A stretch of DNA of 64,000 bases from Flavihumibacter sp. UBA7668. Its GTDB lineage: Bacteria > Bacteroidota > Bacteroidia > Chitinophagales > Chitinophagaceae. The translations under genes were made by a program, and so were the position numbers. The notes below the pieces were generated by a model that was not told the DNA's origin, searched no databases, and worked only from the letters and a program-made list of their open reading frames with translations. Positions 43,274 through 52,892 of the stretch are shown here, piece by piece. Numbering within the stretch: the first letter of the stretch is position 1; every line of letters starts with the position of its first letter. The stretch is from assembly GCF_002483205.1 (NCBI RefSeq), contig NZ_DLHM01000001.1, forward strand, positions 418,664-482,663, written 5' to 3'.

Positions 43274-45463
43274 TTACAACGTAAGCTCCGCTCCCGCTGT
43301 CACAAAGCTCGGCATTCCCACTTTAATCCCTTCCGGCCGGCGACTCGCGATATACCTTTTATCTCCCAGATTTTTTGCACTTATATTAAGTGAAAGTTTT
43401 TTATTCACCTGATAATAAGCGGTTCCATCAAAAATCATCCGGCTGTCTATTTTACCGATACGGCCGTTTGCTGATGCCATTTCTGTATTCAATTCATCCG
43501 CATATTGCTCACTAACATAATTTGCATACAAACGAATACCAAATCCTTTTTTCGCTTCAAAACCGATAGTACCATTCCATATAAAAGAAGGCGCATACGG
43601 AAGTTTGTTATCTCGCACATTTATTTTGTCGGCTCCGCTGGAAATATAGCGGTCGGCCGCATACTTACTGTCTACAAAAGTAAAATTGCTTCCAATCATA
43701 AGACTGTGTTTCCAGCTGAATGCTTTTCCAAAATCCAGTTGGAGAGAACCTTCCACACCCTTATGGGTTGTTTTACCACCGTTTGCTAATCCGCTTGCAT
43801 TGGAATTTCCGCTTGACTGTGAAATTGGAATGATCTGGTTATCAAAATTCATAGCAAAGAAAGTCAGTTCACCATTGATCCAGTTAAGATGATTAAATCG
43901 AAGTCCGAGTTCATAGTTCCAACTGCTTTCTGCATCCAAATCAATTGCGAAACCGGAAGAAGTAATGGCGTCTTTTGTTCTTGGCGGAGCAAACCCACGG
44001 TGTACGCCACCAAACAAATTGAGCGACTCATTCAATACAAAATTGAATCCACCACCCGGAATAACAACCAGCACATTTCCTTTTGCCAATACATTGGTAT
44101 CAGCAACAACGGTTGCACCGTTTACAGAAAATCGTCCACGTAATATTCTGCGATTGTATTGAAAACTTTCCAGTCGAATTCCTGCATTTAAACTGAAACG
44201 GCTGCTAATTGCCAGCTCATCCTGAATATAACCACTCAATGCATGTCCGCTTCTGATTTCATTGTCGCGCAAATCCCCGGCAGTTGCATCCGCTTTTTTC
44301 CCAATCACAAATTGCTCATTGGCTTTTTCATACAGATAGCGAACACCCGCGTTTACTTTATTTTCCTTACTCCCAATTTTTCCTTTTATACTTAGTCGGG
44401 GCTCCACTCCCATTACTTCAAATTGCCGATTCCGATGCCCATTACTATTCAACATATACAAAGCACCACCGGAAATGGAAGCATCCCCCCAAATCACACC
44501 GGTCTGATTGGCAGCAGATGAATTTGAACTGAAATCCTGACGTTGCCAGTTGCGGGTGGTAGTGTATGCAAAAGCAGTCGTCTGCAATTGAACCCTTGGA
44601 TTAAACTGATAGGAATGCGTCACACTCAGATTATATCTGCGAACCGGCAAACGATCATCAGGTGCTATCCGCGCATAATCAAATCCACCGGCATCATACA
44701 TTGATTGAGTTATTCCAACATAGGTGGAATTAGACAATTCATCATATACGCCCAATTTCAATCCAACAGAAGATTTATCACTTAACTGAAAACGAAGTTT
44801 TGCACTCAGATCATTGATCCGAAACCAGGTTGGACCAATATTATCTGCCTGCTTGCGCAAATAGCTCACATTAAATCCCATATTGCCAACGGTATTGCCA
44901 TAACTGGCATAGGTGGAGAAAAAGCCTCCCTGCCCCCCTTTTACACGCAATTCTGTTCTTTCTTCTGCCGGCGGATCAGCAGTTATAAGATTTACTACCC
45001 CGCCAATTGTCTGTGGTCCAAACAATACCTGTCCGCTTCCTTTTAAAACCTCTATGGATCTTACTTTATCAATAACCGGTGTAAAATATAATTCAGGTTC
45101 GCCATAAGGATTTAGCGCTACCGGCACCCCGTCTTCCAATACCAGTAAGTTTCGGCTGCGATCCGGATCCAATCCGCGAACACCAATATTGATTCGCAAT
45201 CCTGCACCCTCCTCATCCACCACATTTAATCCGGGTATACGGCGCATAATATCATTTCCGCTAACTGGTGCAAGTTGCTGAATTTCCTTAAATCGTACCA
45301 CCGATACCGAACCAGGCACCTTGCTTAATAATTTATCTTTATACCCAACTACCAGAACCTGTGGCATCTCCTGGGCTGGTTTGAGGGTGTCAGTGGAAAT
45401 TTGTCCAATAGCCCATTGAGAAAATAGTATAGAAAGTCCGGATAAAATAGCAGTTCGTGTCAT
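43274..45463 (-). CDS. TonB-dependent outer-membrane receptor, FecA/siderophore-like
   Basis: Start at ATG 45463 (729 residues, signal peptide MTRTAILSGLSILFSQWAIG); an upstream in-frame ATG at 45499 adds 12 residues that spoil the signal. There is no carboxypeptidase-like prefix. A plug domain (PGSVSVVRFKEIQQLAPVSG, IMRRIPGLNVVDEEG, GVRGLDPDRSRNLLVLEDGV, VLKGSGQVLFGPQTIGGVVN) precedes a 22-strand barrel ending in PSFVTAGAELTL. It resembles ferric-citrate/siderophore receptors and not SusC. With the adjacent heme genes and the ferritin at 63.3 kb, an iron-uptake role is plausible. Confidence 0.92.
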   Translation of the reverse strand: MTRTAILSGLSILFSQWAIGQISTDTLKPAQEMPQVLVVGYKDKLLSKVPGSVSVVRFKEIQQLAPVSGNDIMRRIPGLNVVDEEGAGLRINIGVRGLDPDRSRNLLVLEDGVPVALNPYGEPELYFTPVIDKVRSIEVLKGSGQVLFGPQTIGGVVNLITADPPAEERTELRVKGGQGGFFSTYASYGNTVGNMGFNVSYLRKQADNIGPTWFRINDLSAKLRFQLSDKSSVGLKLGVYDELSNSTYVGITQSMYDAGGFDYARIAPDDRLPVRRYNLSVTHSYQFNPRVQLQTTAFAYTTTRNWQRQDFSSNSSAANQTGVIWGDASISGGALYMLNSNGHRNRQFEVMGVEPRLSIKGKIGSKENKVNAGVRYLYEKANEQFVIGKKADATAGDLRDNEIRSGHALSGYIQDELAISSRFSLNAGIRLESFQYNRRILRGRFSVNGATVVADTNVLAKGNVLVVIPGGGFNFVLNESLNLFGGVHRGFAPPRTKDAITSSGFAIDLDAESSWNYELGLRFNHLNWINGELTFFAMNFDNQIIPISQSSGNSNASGLANGGKTTHKGVEGSLQLDFGKAFSWKHSLMIGSNFTFVDSKYAADRYISSGADKINVRDNKLPYAPSFIWNGTIGFEAKKGFGIRLYANYVSEQYADELNTEMASANGRIGKIDSRMIFDGTAYYQVNKKLSLNISAKNLGDKRYIASRRPEGIKVGMPSFVTAGAELTL

Positions 45464-45658
45464 AATAAGATATTCGGCCGCAAAACTCGGGTTAACCATG
45501 AATTTTCACTTACGCAATCGGGAAAAAAGGTTTACGAGATGCGGAAAAACATCGAAATGACAATTGAATGACATAAAATCACTCCATCCTGATAAAGATC
45601 ATATCAGCACAGAACCGGCATCAGTACAAAGGCAGGCATCGGCTATTTTCTTTGCACC

Positions 45659-47053
45659 ATGCTTACCGCCAGCTTACTCAGTAAATACGACCGGCCAGTT
45701 CCCCGGTACACGAGTTATCCAACCGTACCCCATTGGGATGCTACTTTAGATCTGGAAAAATGGGAATCCAATTTCAGTCAGCAATTCTCCATCGAGAACA
45801 GCCAAAATGGAATCTCGCTATATATCCACCTTCCCTTTTGTGAAAGCCTTTGTACCTATTGTGGTTGCAACAAAAAAATTACCACTAACCATAAGGTGGA
45901 AAGTGAATACATCGACGCAGTATTAAAAGAATGGACTCTTTACCTGCGACTCATGCAGGAAAAACCCATAATCAGGGAATTACACCTGGGCGGCGGAACA
46001 CCTACTTTTTTTTCTCCTGAAAATTTAGAGAAATTATTAAACCCCATTCTTTCTTCCGCCAACATCGCTGAAGATCATGCTTTCAGCTTTGAAGGGCACC
46101 CAAATAATACTACCTATGAACATTTGAAAACCCTCTATGATATAGGTTTTCGAAGAGTTAGTTTTGGAGTACAGGATAATGATCCTGTGGTACAACAGAT
46201 CATCAACCGGATCCAACCATTCTATAAGGTACAGGAAGTAACGGAAATTGCCCGGGAAATCGGCTATACCTCCATCAATTTCGATCTGATATACGGACTG
46301 CCCAAACAAACACCGGAATCAATGGAACGTACTTTGCAGAAAGTATTATCCCTTCGTCCAGATCGGGTAGCCTTTTACAGCTATGCGCATGTACCCTGGA
46401 CCAGTAGGGGGCAACGATTATTTGATGAAAACGATCTTCCATCTGCCGAATTAAAAATGCAATTATACCGGCTTGCAAAATTCCAGTTTGCACTGCATGG
46501 ATACCATGATATCGGCATGGATCATTTTGCCCTTCCCACAGATGAATTGTATATCGCAAGGTGGAGGGAAGGGGGAAATGGGAAATGGGAGGAATCCAGG
46601 CTGCATCGGAATTTTATGGGATATACTACTCAATCCAGCAAGCTTCTGATTGGCCTGGGAGTGTCAAGTATCAGTGATACCGGCAACGCCTATGCGCAGA
46701 ATAATAAAACCATTAAAGAGTATTACGATTCAATTAAATTGGGCCGTCTTGCTATTACAAAAGGTTATTTTCTTGATGAAGAAGATCTGAAATTCAAACA
46801 ATATATTCTTGCAATCAGCTGTAAAGGAGCAACCTCCTTTTCACCGGAAGATCTTCCTGTTCTGGAAGAATATTGTTTTCCGATATTGCGGGAATTAGCT
46901 GCGGACGGATTGATTGAATGGGATACAAATGGATTAAAGCTTTCTGTAAAAGGCCATCATTTCATACGAATTGTTTGCAGTGCTTTTGATCTTTTCCTGC
47001 AACGTAAAAAACACCTTCAAACAGCTGAAATCCGTTATTCAAAAGCAATCTGA
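45659..47053 (+). CDS. hemN: Oxygen-independent coproporphyrinogen III oxidase (radical SAM)
   Basis: 464 residues. Converts coproporphyrinogen III to protoporphyrinogen IX without O2. The radical SAM cluster motif CESLCTYCGC is at about 62-71 (YIHLPFCESLCTYCGC), with LHLGGGTPTFFS and GLPKQTPESM downstream and the HemN C-terminal domain including LHRNFMGYTTQ. Between ARWR and SRLHRNF there is an extra segment of about ten residues (EGGNGKWEE) encoded by a GGGAAAT-type heptamer repeat at 46562-46597. Alone on the plus strand, convergent with hemJ-hemH. Confidence 0.94.
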   Translation: MLTASLLSKYDRPVPRYTSYPTVPHWDATLDLEKWESNFSQQFSIENSQNGISLYIHLPFCESLCTYCGCNKKITTNHKVESEYIDAVLKEWTLYLRLMQEKPIIRELHLGGGTPTFFSPENLEKLLNPILSSANIAEDHAFSFEGHPNNTTYEHLKTLYDIGFRRVSFGVQDNDPVVQQIINRIQPFYKVQEVTEIAREIGYTSINFDLIYGLPKQTPESMERTLQKVLSLRPDRVAFYSYAHVPWTSRGQRLFDENDLPSAELKMQLYRLAKFQFALHGYHDIGMDHFALPTDELYIARWREGGNGKWEESRLHRNFMGYTTQSSKLLIGLGVSSISDTGNAYAQNNKTIKEYYDSIKLGRLAITKGYFLDEEDLKFKQYILAISCKGATSFSPEDLPVLEEYCFPILRELAADGLIEWDTNGLKLSVKGHHFIRIVCSAFDLFLQRKKHLQTAEIRYSKAI

Positions 47054-47066
47054 CACATTGATGCTG

Positions 47067-47618
47067 TTATGATTTATTCTCGCGCAGTTTTCGGTAAATA
47101 CGGATCGCCAGCATAAGTAATATCACAAGGCAAATCAATCCCCCTAATCCCCAGATAAGGCTGATACTTTGCTTTACAACAACCAGGAATACAATGGCAA
47201 ATAAAAAGACAGTAGCCACTTCATTCCAGATCCGCAATTGATTGGAACTATACCTGAAAACACCTTTCATCTCCTGCTTAAAAATAGCATGCAGACTAAA
47301 ATGATAAGCGAATAAACCCAATAGAAAAATCCATTTGAAAAGGAACCATCTCCCTTCCGGTTTAAACAGGATTTTATCCCAATCACCCAACAGCATCACC
47401 GTGGTTCCAAGCGCCAGCGTCAGAATCGCTGATGGCCAGGTTATTCCATACCAGAGCCGTTTCATCATGATTTCAAATTGTCTCCTCAAAATATCCCTTT
47501 CAACCGGCTCCTTCTCCCCTGCTTCCGTATTGTAAATAAACAATCGCGGCAGGTAAAACAAGCCCGCAAACCAGGTAACAACGAAAATGATATGTAGTGC
47601 CTTTATATAGAAATACAT
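47067..47618 (-). CDS. hemJ: Protoporphyrinogen oxidase HemJ
   Basis: 183 residues. Four to five helices with the HemJ/UPF0093 signature ALHIIFVVTWFAGLFYLPRL (including the conserved His) and RLWYGITWPSAILTLALG; replaces HemG/HemY in the oxidation of protoporphyrinogen IX. Twelve bp after hemH, in the same operon. No hemG or hemY is present in the window, so HemJ is the likely enzyme for this step. Confidence 0.9.
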   Translation of the reverse strand: MYFYIKALHIIFVVTWFAGLFYLPRLFIYNTEAGEKEPVERDILRRQFEIMMKRLWYGITWPSAILTLALGTTVMLLGDWDKILFKPEGRWFLFKWIFLLGLFAYHFSLHAIFKQEMKGVFRYSSNQLRIWNEVATVFLFAIVFLVVVKQSISLIWGLGGLICLVILLMLAIRIYRKLRENKS

Positions 47619-47629
47619 AGAAGAAAAGT

Positions 47630-48676
47630 TTAAAAGGAGTCGGGCATTTCACCTTTCACTTTTTCAGCTTTCACGAACGTTTTTAGCGTTCTTACCCATT
47701 TCGGATGTACATTCAAACAGGGTATCATCGTAAACTCCTCCCCGCCGGCATGCAAAAACTCTTCCTTACCTTCTTCTGCAATTTCTTCCAGGGTTTCCAA
47801 ACAATCACTGATAAAAGCCGGACAGGCAACTGCCAGTTTTTTGATGCCTTCTCCCGGCATTTCTTCCAATCGTTTGGCAGTATAGGGTTTCAACCATTCA
47901 TCCCGCCCCAGCCTTGATTGAAAACTCATACTCCATTTACCTTCAGGAATACCCAATAATGAAGTAACTTTTTTTGTTGTCACCCAACACTGATGACGAT
48001 AGCATTGCGCATGTGCTGGTGATGGTACCTCACAACAATTCGGCACTTTCAAACAATGCGTTCCGGTACAATCGCCTTTGAAAATATGCCGCTCCGGTAT
48101 CCCATGATAACTGAATAAAATATGATCATGTTCCTGCTCCAGATAAGGACGAATACTTTCCGCCAGTGCATTCAGGTAATTGGGTTCCTCGTAATAAGGC
48201 GGAATGATCTCCAGCCTGAATCCATATCCCCCCTGTTTATGTTGCAGCTTCGCATATTCAACCGCCGTTTCATAACTGCTCATTGCATAATGCGGATAAA
48301 GCGGAACCAGTATTACTTCCTCCAGATTAGGATGTTCTTTCACTAATTTATCATAGGCAGCCTTTGGCGATGGTGTACCATAGCGCATACAGATTTCCAC
48401 CGGCTCCTCCACCTGCTCCTGCAAAGCAACCTGCAATTTTTTGGTCAATACAATCAAAGGAGATCCCTGCTCGGTCCAGATCGACTGATAGGCTCTGGCA
48501 GATTTAGGAGCACGAAAAGTTACAATGATTCCACGTACCAATAATAAGCGTAGCAGATAAGGAATATCGATTACCCGCTCATCCATTAAAAATTCATTCA
48601 GGTACTTCCGAACATCCTTCACCGAAGTGGAATCCGGAGAACCAAGATTCATTAATAAAATGCCTCTCTTTATCAT
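47630..48676 (-). CDS. hemH: Ferrochelatase
   Basis: 348 residues. Inserts Fe2+ into protoporphyrin IX. Signatures: RGILLMNLGSPDSTSVKDVR, SYHGIPERH with the metal-binding His, SMSFQSRLGRDEWLKPYT and CPAFISDCLETLEEI. A Cys-rich segment (GDCTGTHCLKVPNCC ... CYRHQC) is usual in Bacteroidota homologues as far as I recall. The last 14 or so residues (VKAEKVKGEMPDSF) are encoded by a GTGAAAG-like repeat. Divergent from hemA. Confidence 0.96.
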   Translation of the reverse strand: MIKRGILLMNLGSPDSTSVKDVRKYLNEFLMDERVIDIPYLLRLLLVRGIIVTFRAPKSARAYQSIWTEQGSPLIVLTKKLQVALQEQVEEPVEICMRYGTPSPKAAYDKLVKEHPNLEEVILVPLYPHYAMSSYETAVEYAKLQHKQGGYGFRLEIIPPYYEEPNYLNALAESIRPYLEQEHDHILFSYHGIPERHIFKGDCTGTHCLKVPNCCEVPSPAHAQCYRHQCWVTTKKVTSLLGIPEGKWSMSFQSRLGRDEWLKPYTAKRLEEMPGEGIKKLAVACPAFISDCLETLEEIAEEGKEEFLHAGGEEFTMIPCLNVHPKWVRTLKTFVKAEKVKGEMPDSF

Positions 48677-48862
48677 TCAGGGGAAATTTGATGCAAATAA
48701 CAGGATTCGCAGCACAAAGTTGCAAAAAACAAGGTATGCACACATGCATAAAAAACGCAATTCATCCGTTATTAGTAGCAAATGATTCAACAAAAGGGGT
48801 TAAAAAACAGGAATATGACAGTTCACTGACAGAAAGCACTGGGGAAATCAGCCTTGCCGGGC

Positions 48863-48870
48863 TATTTTTG
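48863..48870 (+). promoter_or_regulatory. -7 box (TATTTTTG) of the hemA operon
   Basis: TATTTTTG fits TAnnTTTG and ends 22 bp before the hemA ATG at 48893, in the 216-bp divergent spacer with hemH. It is the only clear promoter candidate for the whole hemA-hemL string. Confidence 0.6.
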
Positions 48871-48892
48871 CAATGGAATTTGTGAGACTATT

Positions 48893-50146
48893 ATGGGAGA
48901 TTATCCAAAAGATTTACAGCATTTTTTTGTGGTCGGACTCAGCTATAAAAAGTCTGATTCAGCCGTAAGAAGCCGTTTCGCCATCAGTCAGGAACAATAT
49001 GACCTGATTTTGGAAAGCGCCAAAATAAAGGGTGTTGCTGAACTATTTGTATTATCAACCTGTAACCGCACAGAAATATATGCACTGGCTCCCGACCTCG
49101 ATACCCTGGTTAACCTGATATCCGAAGCAACCGGGCAATCCGCCATCGAATTCCGCAATTTCGCTTACCTGTATCGCGCAGAAATTGCTGTTCAACACCT
49201 TTTTCAGGTGGCAGCCGGACTGGATTCTCAGATCCTCGGAGATTATGAAATAGTTGGACAAATAAAAATTGCGGTTAAACATGCCAAAGAAAAAGCCGCC
49301 ATTGGTCCGTTTATTGAACGTCTCTATAACCAGGTGCTTCAAACTTCCAAACTCGTTAAGAATAATACAGCACTAAGCAGTGGATCTGTTTCCGTTTCCT
49401 TTGCGGCAATTCAATACCTGAAAGACAGGGTGACCGATGTAGCCAATAAATCAGTTTTATTGATCGGTACCGGTAAAATTGGCCGGAATACCTGCAAAAA
49501 CCTGATTGATTACCTGGGATGCAATAATATCACCCTGATGAACCGCACTTTTGAAAAAGCGGAAAAACTTGCGTTAGAACTGGAACTAGCTGCCATGCCA
49601 TCCAATCAATTGGAGCAGGCAGTAGCCACAGCTGATATCATAATCGTTGCTTCCAATGCTACAGAAGCCATCATTCGGCCCGAACACCTGATAGCGGGCA
49701 CCAAACAATGGATCATTGATCTTTCCATTCCCAATAATGTGGCGGCTGAAGTTGCACACGTGGATGGCAAGGAACTGTTGAATGTTGATCAGCTTTCCCG
49801 CATGAAAGATGAAACCCTGCTGAAACGCCAGGCGGAGGTTCCACGTGCCCTTGCCATTATTGCTGAACAAACTGCCGAGTTTTATGACTGGTGCAAAATG
49901 CGCAAGCAACTCGCGGTATTGGGACAGGTTAAGCTAAAACTCGAAGAAATTCATGTAAATACCCTGAGTATGGACCCCCAGCATACACAATGGGTTTATC
50001 ATACTACCTTTGCAACCACCGAAGAAGCCGCTTCCCGTATTCAAAAAGTACTGAATACAATGGCTGCTAAAATGAGGGTAAGAAACCAGCGGGGTTGCCA
50101 TTACCTGGAAGCAATTAACGATTTCATGGCCTTCGGTGCCAATTAA
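48893..50146 (+). CDS. hemA: Glutamyl-tRNA reductase
   Basis: Start at ATG 48893 (417 residues); a TTG 13 codons earlier overlaps the promoter. First committed step of C5-pathway heme synthesis, reducing Glu-tRNA to glutamate-1-semialdehyde. FVVGLSYKKSDSAVRSRFAI, the active-site Cys in STCNRTEIY, the GSQILGDYEI-like segment DSQILGDYEIVGQIK, and a Rossmann domain (LLIGTGKIGRNTCKNL) are all present. Opens an eight-gene plus-strand operon and is followed by hemC with a 1-bp gap. Confidence 0.95.
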   Translation: MGDYPKDLQHFFVVGLSYKKSDSAVRSRFAISQEQYDLILESAKIKGVAELFVLSTCNRTEIYALAPDLDTLVNLISEATGQSAIEFRNFAYLYRAEIAVQHLFQVAAGLDSQILGDYEIVGQIKIAVKHAKEKAAIGPFIERLYNQVLQTSKLVKNNTALSSGSVSVSFAAIQYLKDRVTDVANKSVLLIGTGKIGRNTCKNLIDYLGCNNITLMNRTFEKAEKLALELELAAMPSNQLEQAVATADIIIVASNATEAIIRPEHLIAGTKQWIIDLSIPNNVAAEVAHVDGKELLNVDQLSRMKDETLLKRQAEVPRALAIIAEQTAEFYDWCKMRKQLAVLGQVKLKLEEIHVNTLSMDPQHTQWVYHTTFATTEEAASRIQKVLNTMAAKMRVRNQRGCHYLEAINDFMAFGAN

Positions 50147-50147
50147 G

Positions 50148-51095
50148 ATGAACAAAATAATCAGAATCGGAACAAGGGATAGCCAGTTGGCTGTCTGGCA
50201 AGCCAATTTGGTAAAGGGATTACTCGAAGAAAAAGGCTTTCAAACGGAATTGGTGCCGCTAAAATCCGATGGCGATATCGATTTGGTAACCCCACTTTAC
50301 GCAATGGGTGTTCAGGGTGTTTTTACCAAAACCCTGGATAGTGCATTATTAAGCAATCGATTTGATATTGCTGTTCATTCCATGAAAGATGTTCCTACCC
50401 AAATGGCAGAGGGAATTATAGAAGCAGCCGTATTACCAAGAGCAAGTCACCTCGATCTGCTGGTACCGAAAAACGGAACAGAGTTTCTCAGTGATGCCGC
50501 CTATTCTGCCCTGGTTGCCACCAGCAGTATTCGGAGAAAAGCACAATGGCTGCATCGCTATCCACATCACCGGATTACCAATTTAAGAGGCAATGTAAAT
50601 ACCCGCCTTCGGAAACTGGCCGAAGAAGAATGGGATGGCGCCATTTTTGCCGCAGCCGGTTTGGAGCGGATTCATCTTCGTCCGGATGCTGCAATCGAAC
50701 TCAATTGGATGTTGCCTGCGCCTGCTCAGGGTGCCATCCTGGTTGTTTGTCGCGATACCGATTCACATGCACTGGAAGCCTGCCGTTTATTTCACGATCC
50801 CAATACCGCAGTTTGTGTAAAAATTGAACGGGATTTTTTAAAGACCCTGATGGGGGGGTGTTCAACTCCAATCAGTGCGCTCGCAGAAATAGAGCAAACA
50901 ATTGATGATGCCGGTCAACTTGTAAAGATGATCCGCTTCCGCGGAAGTATTTTTTCATTGGACGGTTCAGATCATCTTGCAATTGAAAAAACAAGGACAA
51001 TTGAGCAGTCTGATTCACTTGGCACCATAGCTGCAAACGAATTGATACAACAGGGAGCCGATAAAATTGTAGCAAGCATTAAAAATGGCAGCTGA
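50148..51095 (+). CDS. hemC: Porphobilinogen deaminase (hydroxymethylbilane synthase)
   Basis: 315 residues from ATG 50148, one base after the hemA stop (TAAGATG). Polymerises four porphobilinogens to hydroxymethylbilane. Motifs: RIGTRDSQLAVWQANLVKGL, HSMKDVPTQM, SSIRRKAQWLHRYP and NLRGNVNTRLRKL, and the dipyrromethane cofactor Cys in MGGCSTPISA. Its end overlaps hemD by 11 bp. Confidence 0.96.
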   Translation: MNKIIRIGTRDSQLAVWQANLVKGLLEEKGFQTELVPLKSDGDIDLVTPLYAMGVQGVFTKTLDSALLSNRFDIAVHSMKDVPTQMAEGIIEAAVLPRASHLDLLVPKNGTEFLSDAAYSALVATSSIRRKAQWLHRYPHHRITNLRGNVNTRLRKLAEEEWDGAIFAAAGLERIHLRPDAAIELNWMLPAPAQGAILVVCRDTDSHALEACRLFHDPNTAVCVKIERDFLKTLMGGCSTPISALAEIEQTIDDAGQLVKMIRFRGSIFSLDGSDHLAIEKTRTIEQSDSLGTIAANELIQQGADKIVASIKNGS

Positions 51096-51804
51096 GCCAA
51101 TTACCATATCGTCCCAGTTATTGACTACCCGGCCCTTGGCAGATAGCACCATTGATGATGCAAAACAAAGAGGGGTTCTGATCAAAACTATTTCCTTCAT
51201 AGAAACAGAACCCATTCGAACTGCAGAAATTATTCAGGAAGTTGAAGCTGCTTTATTGATGCGAACTACGGTTGTATTTACCAGCATGAATGCAGTAGAT
51301 GCAGTAGTAGAGATCATGCAGGATCAGCTACCCGACTGGCAGATTTACTGCATTGGTCATACCACAAAAATATTGATTGAAAAATATTTTGGTCCGGATT
51401 GCATTATTGGCACCGCTGATAATGCCGTTGCACTGGCCGACCGGATTATTGAAGATGAACTGGCAGACGAAGTAGTGTTTTTCTGTGGCGATCAACGCCG
51501 CCCTGAATTGCCGGATATGCTCTTTGCTGCAGGTTTACTGGTTACTGAAATAGTTGTGTACGAAACCATCGAAGTTCAACACAAACTGAACGAATCCTTT
51601 GCTGCTGTGTTGTTTTATAGTCCATCTGCAGTGGAGAGTTTTTTCCGCAATAATACACTGGCTGCAGGCACATTGGTATTTGCCATTGGTGATACTACAG
51701 CCACAGCTGTTCGAAAATTCTGTTCGAATAAAATCATCCTGGCAGATAAACCCGGCAAGGAAGCATTGGCTAAAAAAGCCATCGAAATCCTTGCTGTAAA
51801 TTGA
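51085..51804 (+). CDS. hemD: Uroporphyrinogen-III synthase
   Basis: 239 residues. Weakly conserved family; recognised by position, length and the pattern STIDDAKQRGVLIKTISFIE, TVVFTSMNAVDAVVEIM and AAVLFYSPSAVESFF (two alternating HemD lobes, with the conserved S/Y-rich catalytic face). Closes and inverts ring D of hydroxymethylbilane. Overlaps hemC by 11 bp and precedes hemE by 27 bp. Confidence 0.86.
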   Translation: MAAEPITISSQLLTTRPLADSTIDDAKQRGVLIKTISFIETEPIRTAEIIQEVEAALLMRTTVVFTSMNAVDAVVEIMQDQLPDWQIYCIGHTTKILIEKYFGPDCIIGTADNAVALADRIIEDELADEVVFFCGDQRRPELPDMLFAAGLLVTEIVVYETIEVQHKLNESFAAVLFYSPSAVESFFRNNTLAAGTLVFAIGDTTATAVRKFCSNKIILADKPGKEALAKKAIEILAVN

Positions 51805-51831
51805 TACATAATAAAAGTTAGAAATAAAAAC

Positions 51832-52875
51832 ATGTCGCTAAAAAACGATCTCATCCTTCGTACCCTTAGAGGAGAACAAACCGAAAGAACCCCTGTATGG
51901 ATGATGCGCCAGGCAGGCAGATACCTTCCCGAATACATGGTGCTGCGAGAGAAATATGGTTTCTTCGAACGTTGCCAGACACCTGAGCTGGCTTGTGAAA
52001 TTACCCTGCAGCCAATCGATATCGTTGGAGTTGATGCAGCTATTCTTTTCTCTGATATTCTGGTGGTGCCCCAGGCAATGGGACTCGAAGTGCAATTGAT
52101 CGAAAGCAAGGGACCGTTTTTGCCCGACCCAATCAAAAATATAAATGATCTCAAACGCGTGGGGGTGCCGGATGTAAATGATCGGCTGCACTATGTGTTT
52201 GATGCCATTAAGCTGATCAAACAGGAATTGAATGAGCGCGTTCCCCTGATCGGATTTGCTGGCGCACCCTGGACCCTGCTTTGTTATATGGTGCAGGGCA
52301 AAGGAAGCAAAACATTTGATGAAGCCAAAGCTTTCTGTTATGCACAACCGGAAACCGCACACCTTTTGTTACAGATGATTACTGATACTACTATTGCTTA
52401 TCTGAAGGGACAAATAAAAGCGGGTGCTGATCTGGTGCAGATTTTCGACAGTTGGGGTGGTTTATTAAGTCCGGATGATTTTGAAATCTTTTCGCTTCAA
52501 TATATCCGCCAAATTGTTGCGGCCGTTAAAGAAGAAGCACCAACCATCATTTTTGCCAAAGGTGCCTGGTTTGCCATGGAAGAAATGGCCGCAACCGGTG
52601 CACATGGATTAGGCATCGACTGGTGTATCAAACCTTCGCTGGCCCGGCAGTTTGCTGGTGATCGGGTTACGCTGCAGGGCAATTTTGATCCCGCTAAATT
52701 ATTGGGACCAATTCCGGAAATTCAGAAAGGGGTAAAAAAAATGCTGACAGATTTCGGTCCGGGTAAACATATCGCCAATCTCGGTCACGGTATCCTGCCC
52801 AATGTACCGGTTGACCATGCCCGTGCATTTGTTGATACGGTAAAAGAGTTTCGTCATACGAATCCAGGAAGTTAA
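51832..52875 (+). CDS. hemE: Uroporphyrinogen decarboxylase
   Basis: 347 residues. Removes four carboxyl groups from uroporphyrinogen III to give coproporphyrinogen III. PVWMMRQAGRYLPEYMVLR (N-terminal signature), ILFSDILVVPQAMG (catalytic Asp), GFAGAPWTLLCYMVQG and FDSWGGLLS, and GHGILPNVP at the C-terminus are clear. Confidence 0.97.
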   Translation: MSLKNDLILRTLRGEQTERTPVWMMRQAGRYLPEYMVLREKYGFFERCQTPELACEITLQPIDIVGVDAAILFSDILVVPQAMGLEVQLIESKGPFLPDPIKNINDLKRVGVPDVNDRLHYVFDAIKLIKQELNERVPLIGFAGAPWTLLCYMVQGKGSKTFDEAKAFCYAQPETAHLLLQMITDTTIAYLKGQIKAGADLVQIFDSWGGLLSPDDFEIFSLQYIRQIVAAVKEEAPTIIFAKGAWFAMEEMAATGAHGLGIDWCIKPSLARQFAGDRVTLQGNFDPAKLLGPIPEIQKGVKKMLTDFGPGKHIANLGHGILPNVPVDHARAFVDTVKEFRHTNPGS

Positions 52876-52892
52876 TCGAAGTTGATTCAATC

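Noticed and set aside
45464..45658. Additional small gene between the TonB receptor and hemN.
   Set aside because: Only short overlapping frames without start context or family features; treated as a divergent promoter region with nothing else identified.
47980..48080. Novel iron-sulfur insertion in ferrochelatase from its Cys-rich segment.
   Set aside because: As far as I recall this segment is usual in Bacteroidota HemH, so not reported as novel.
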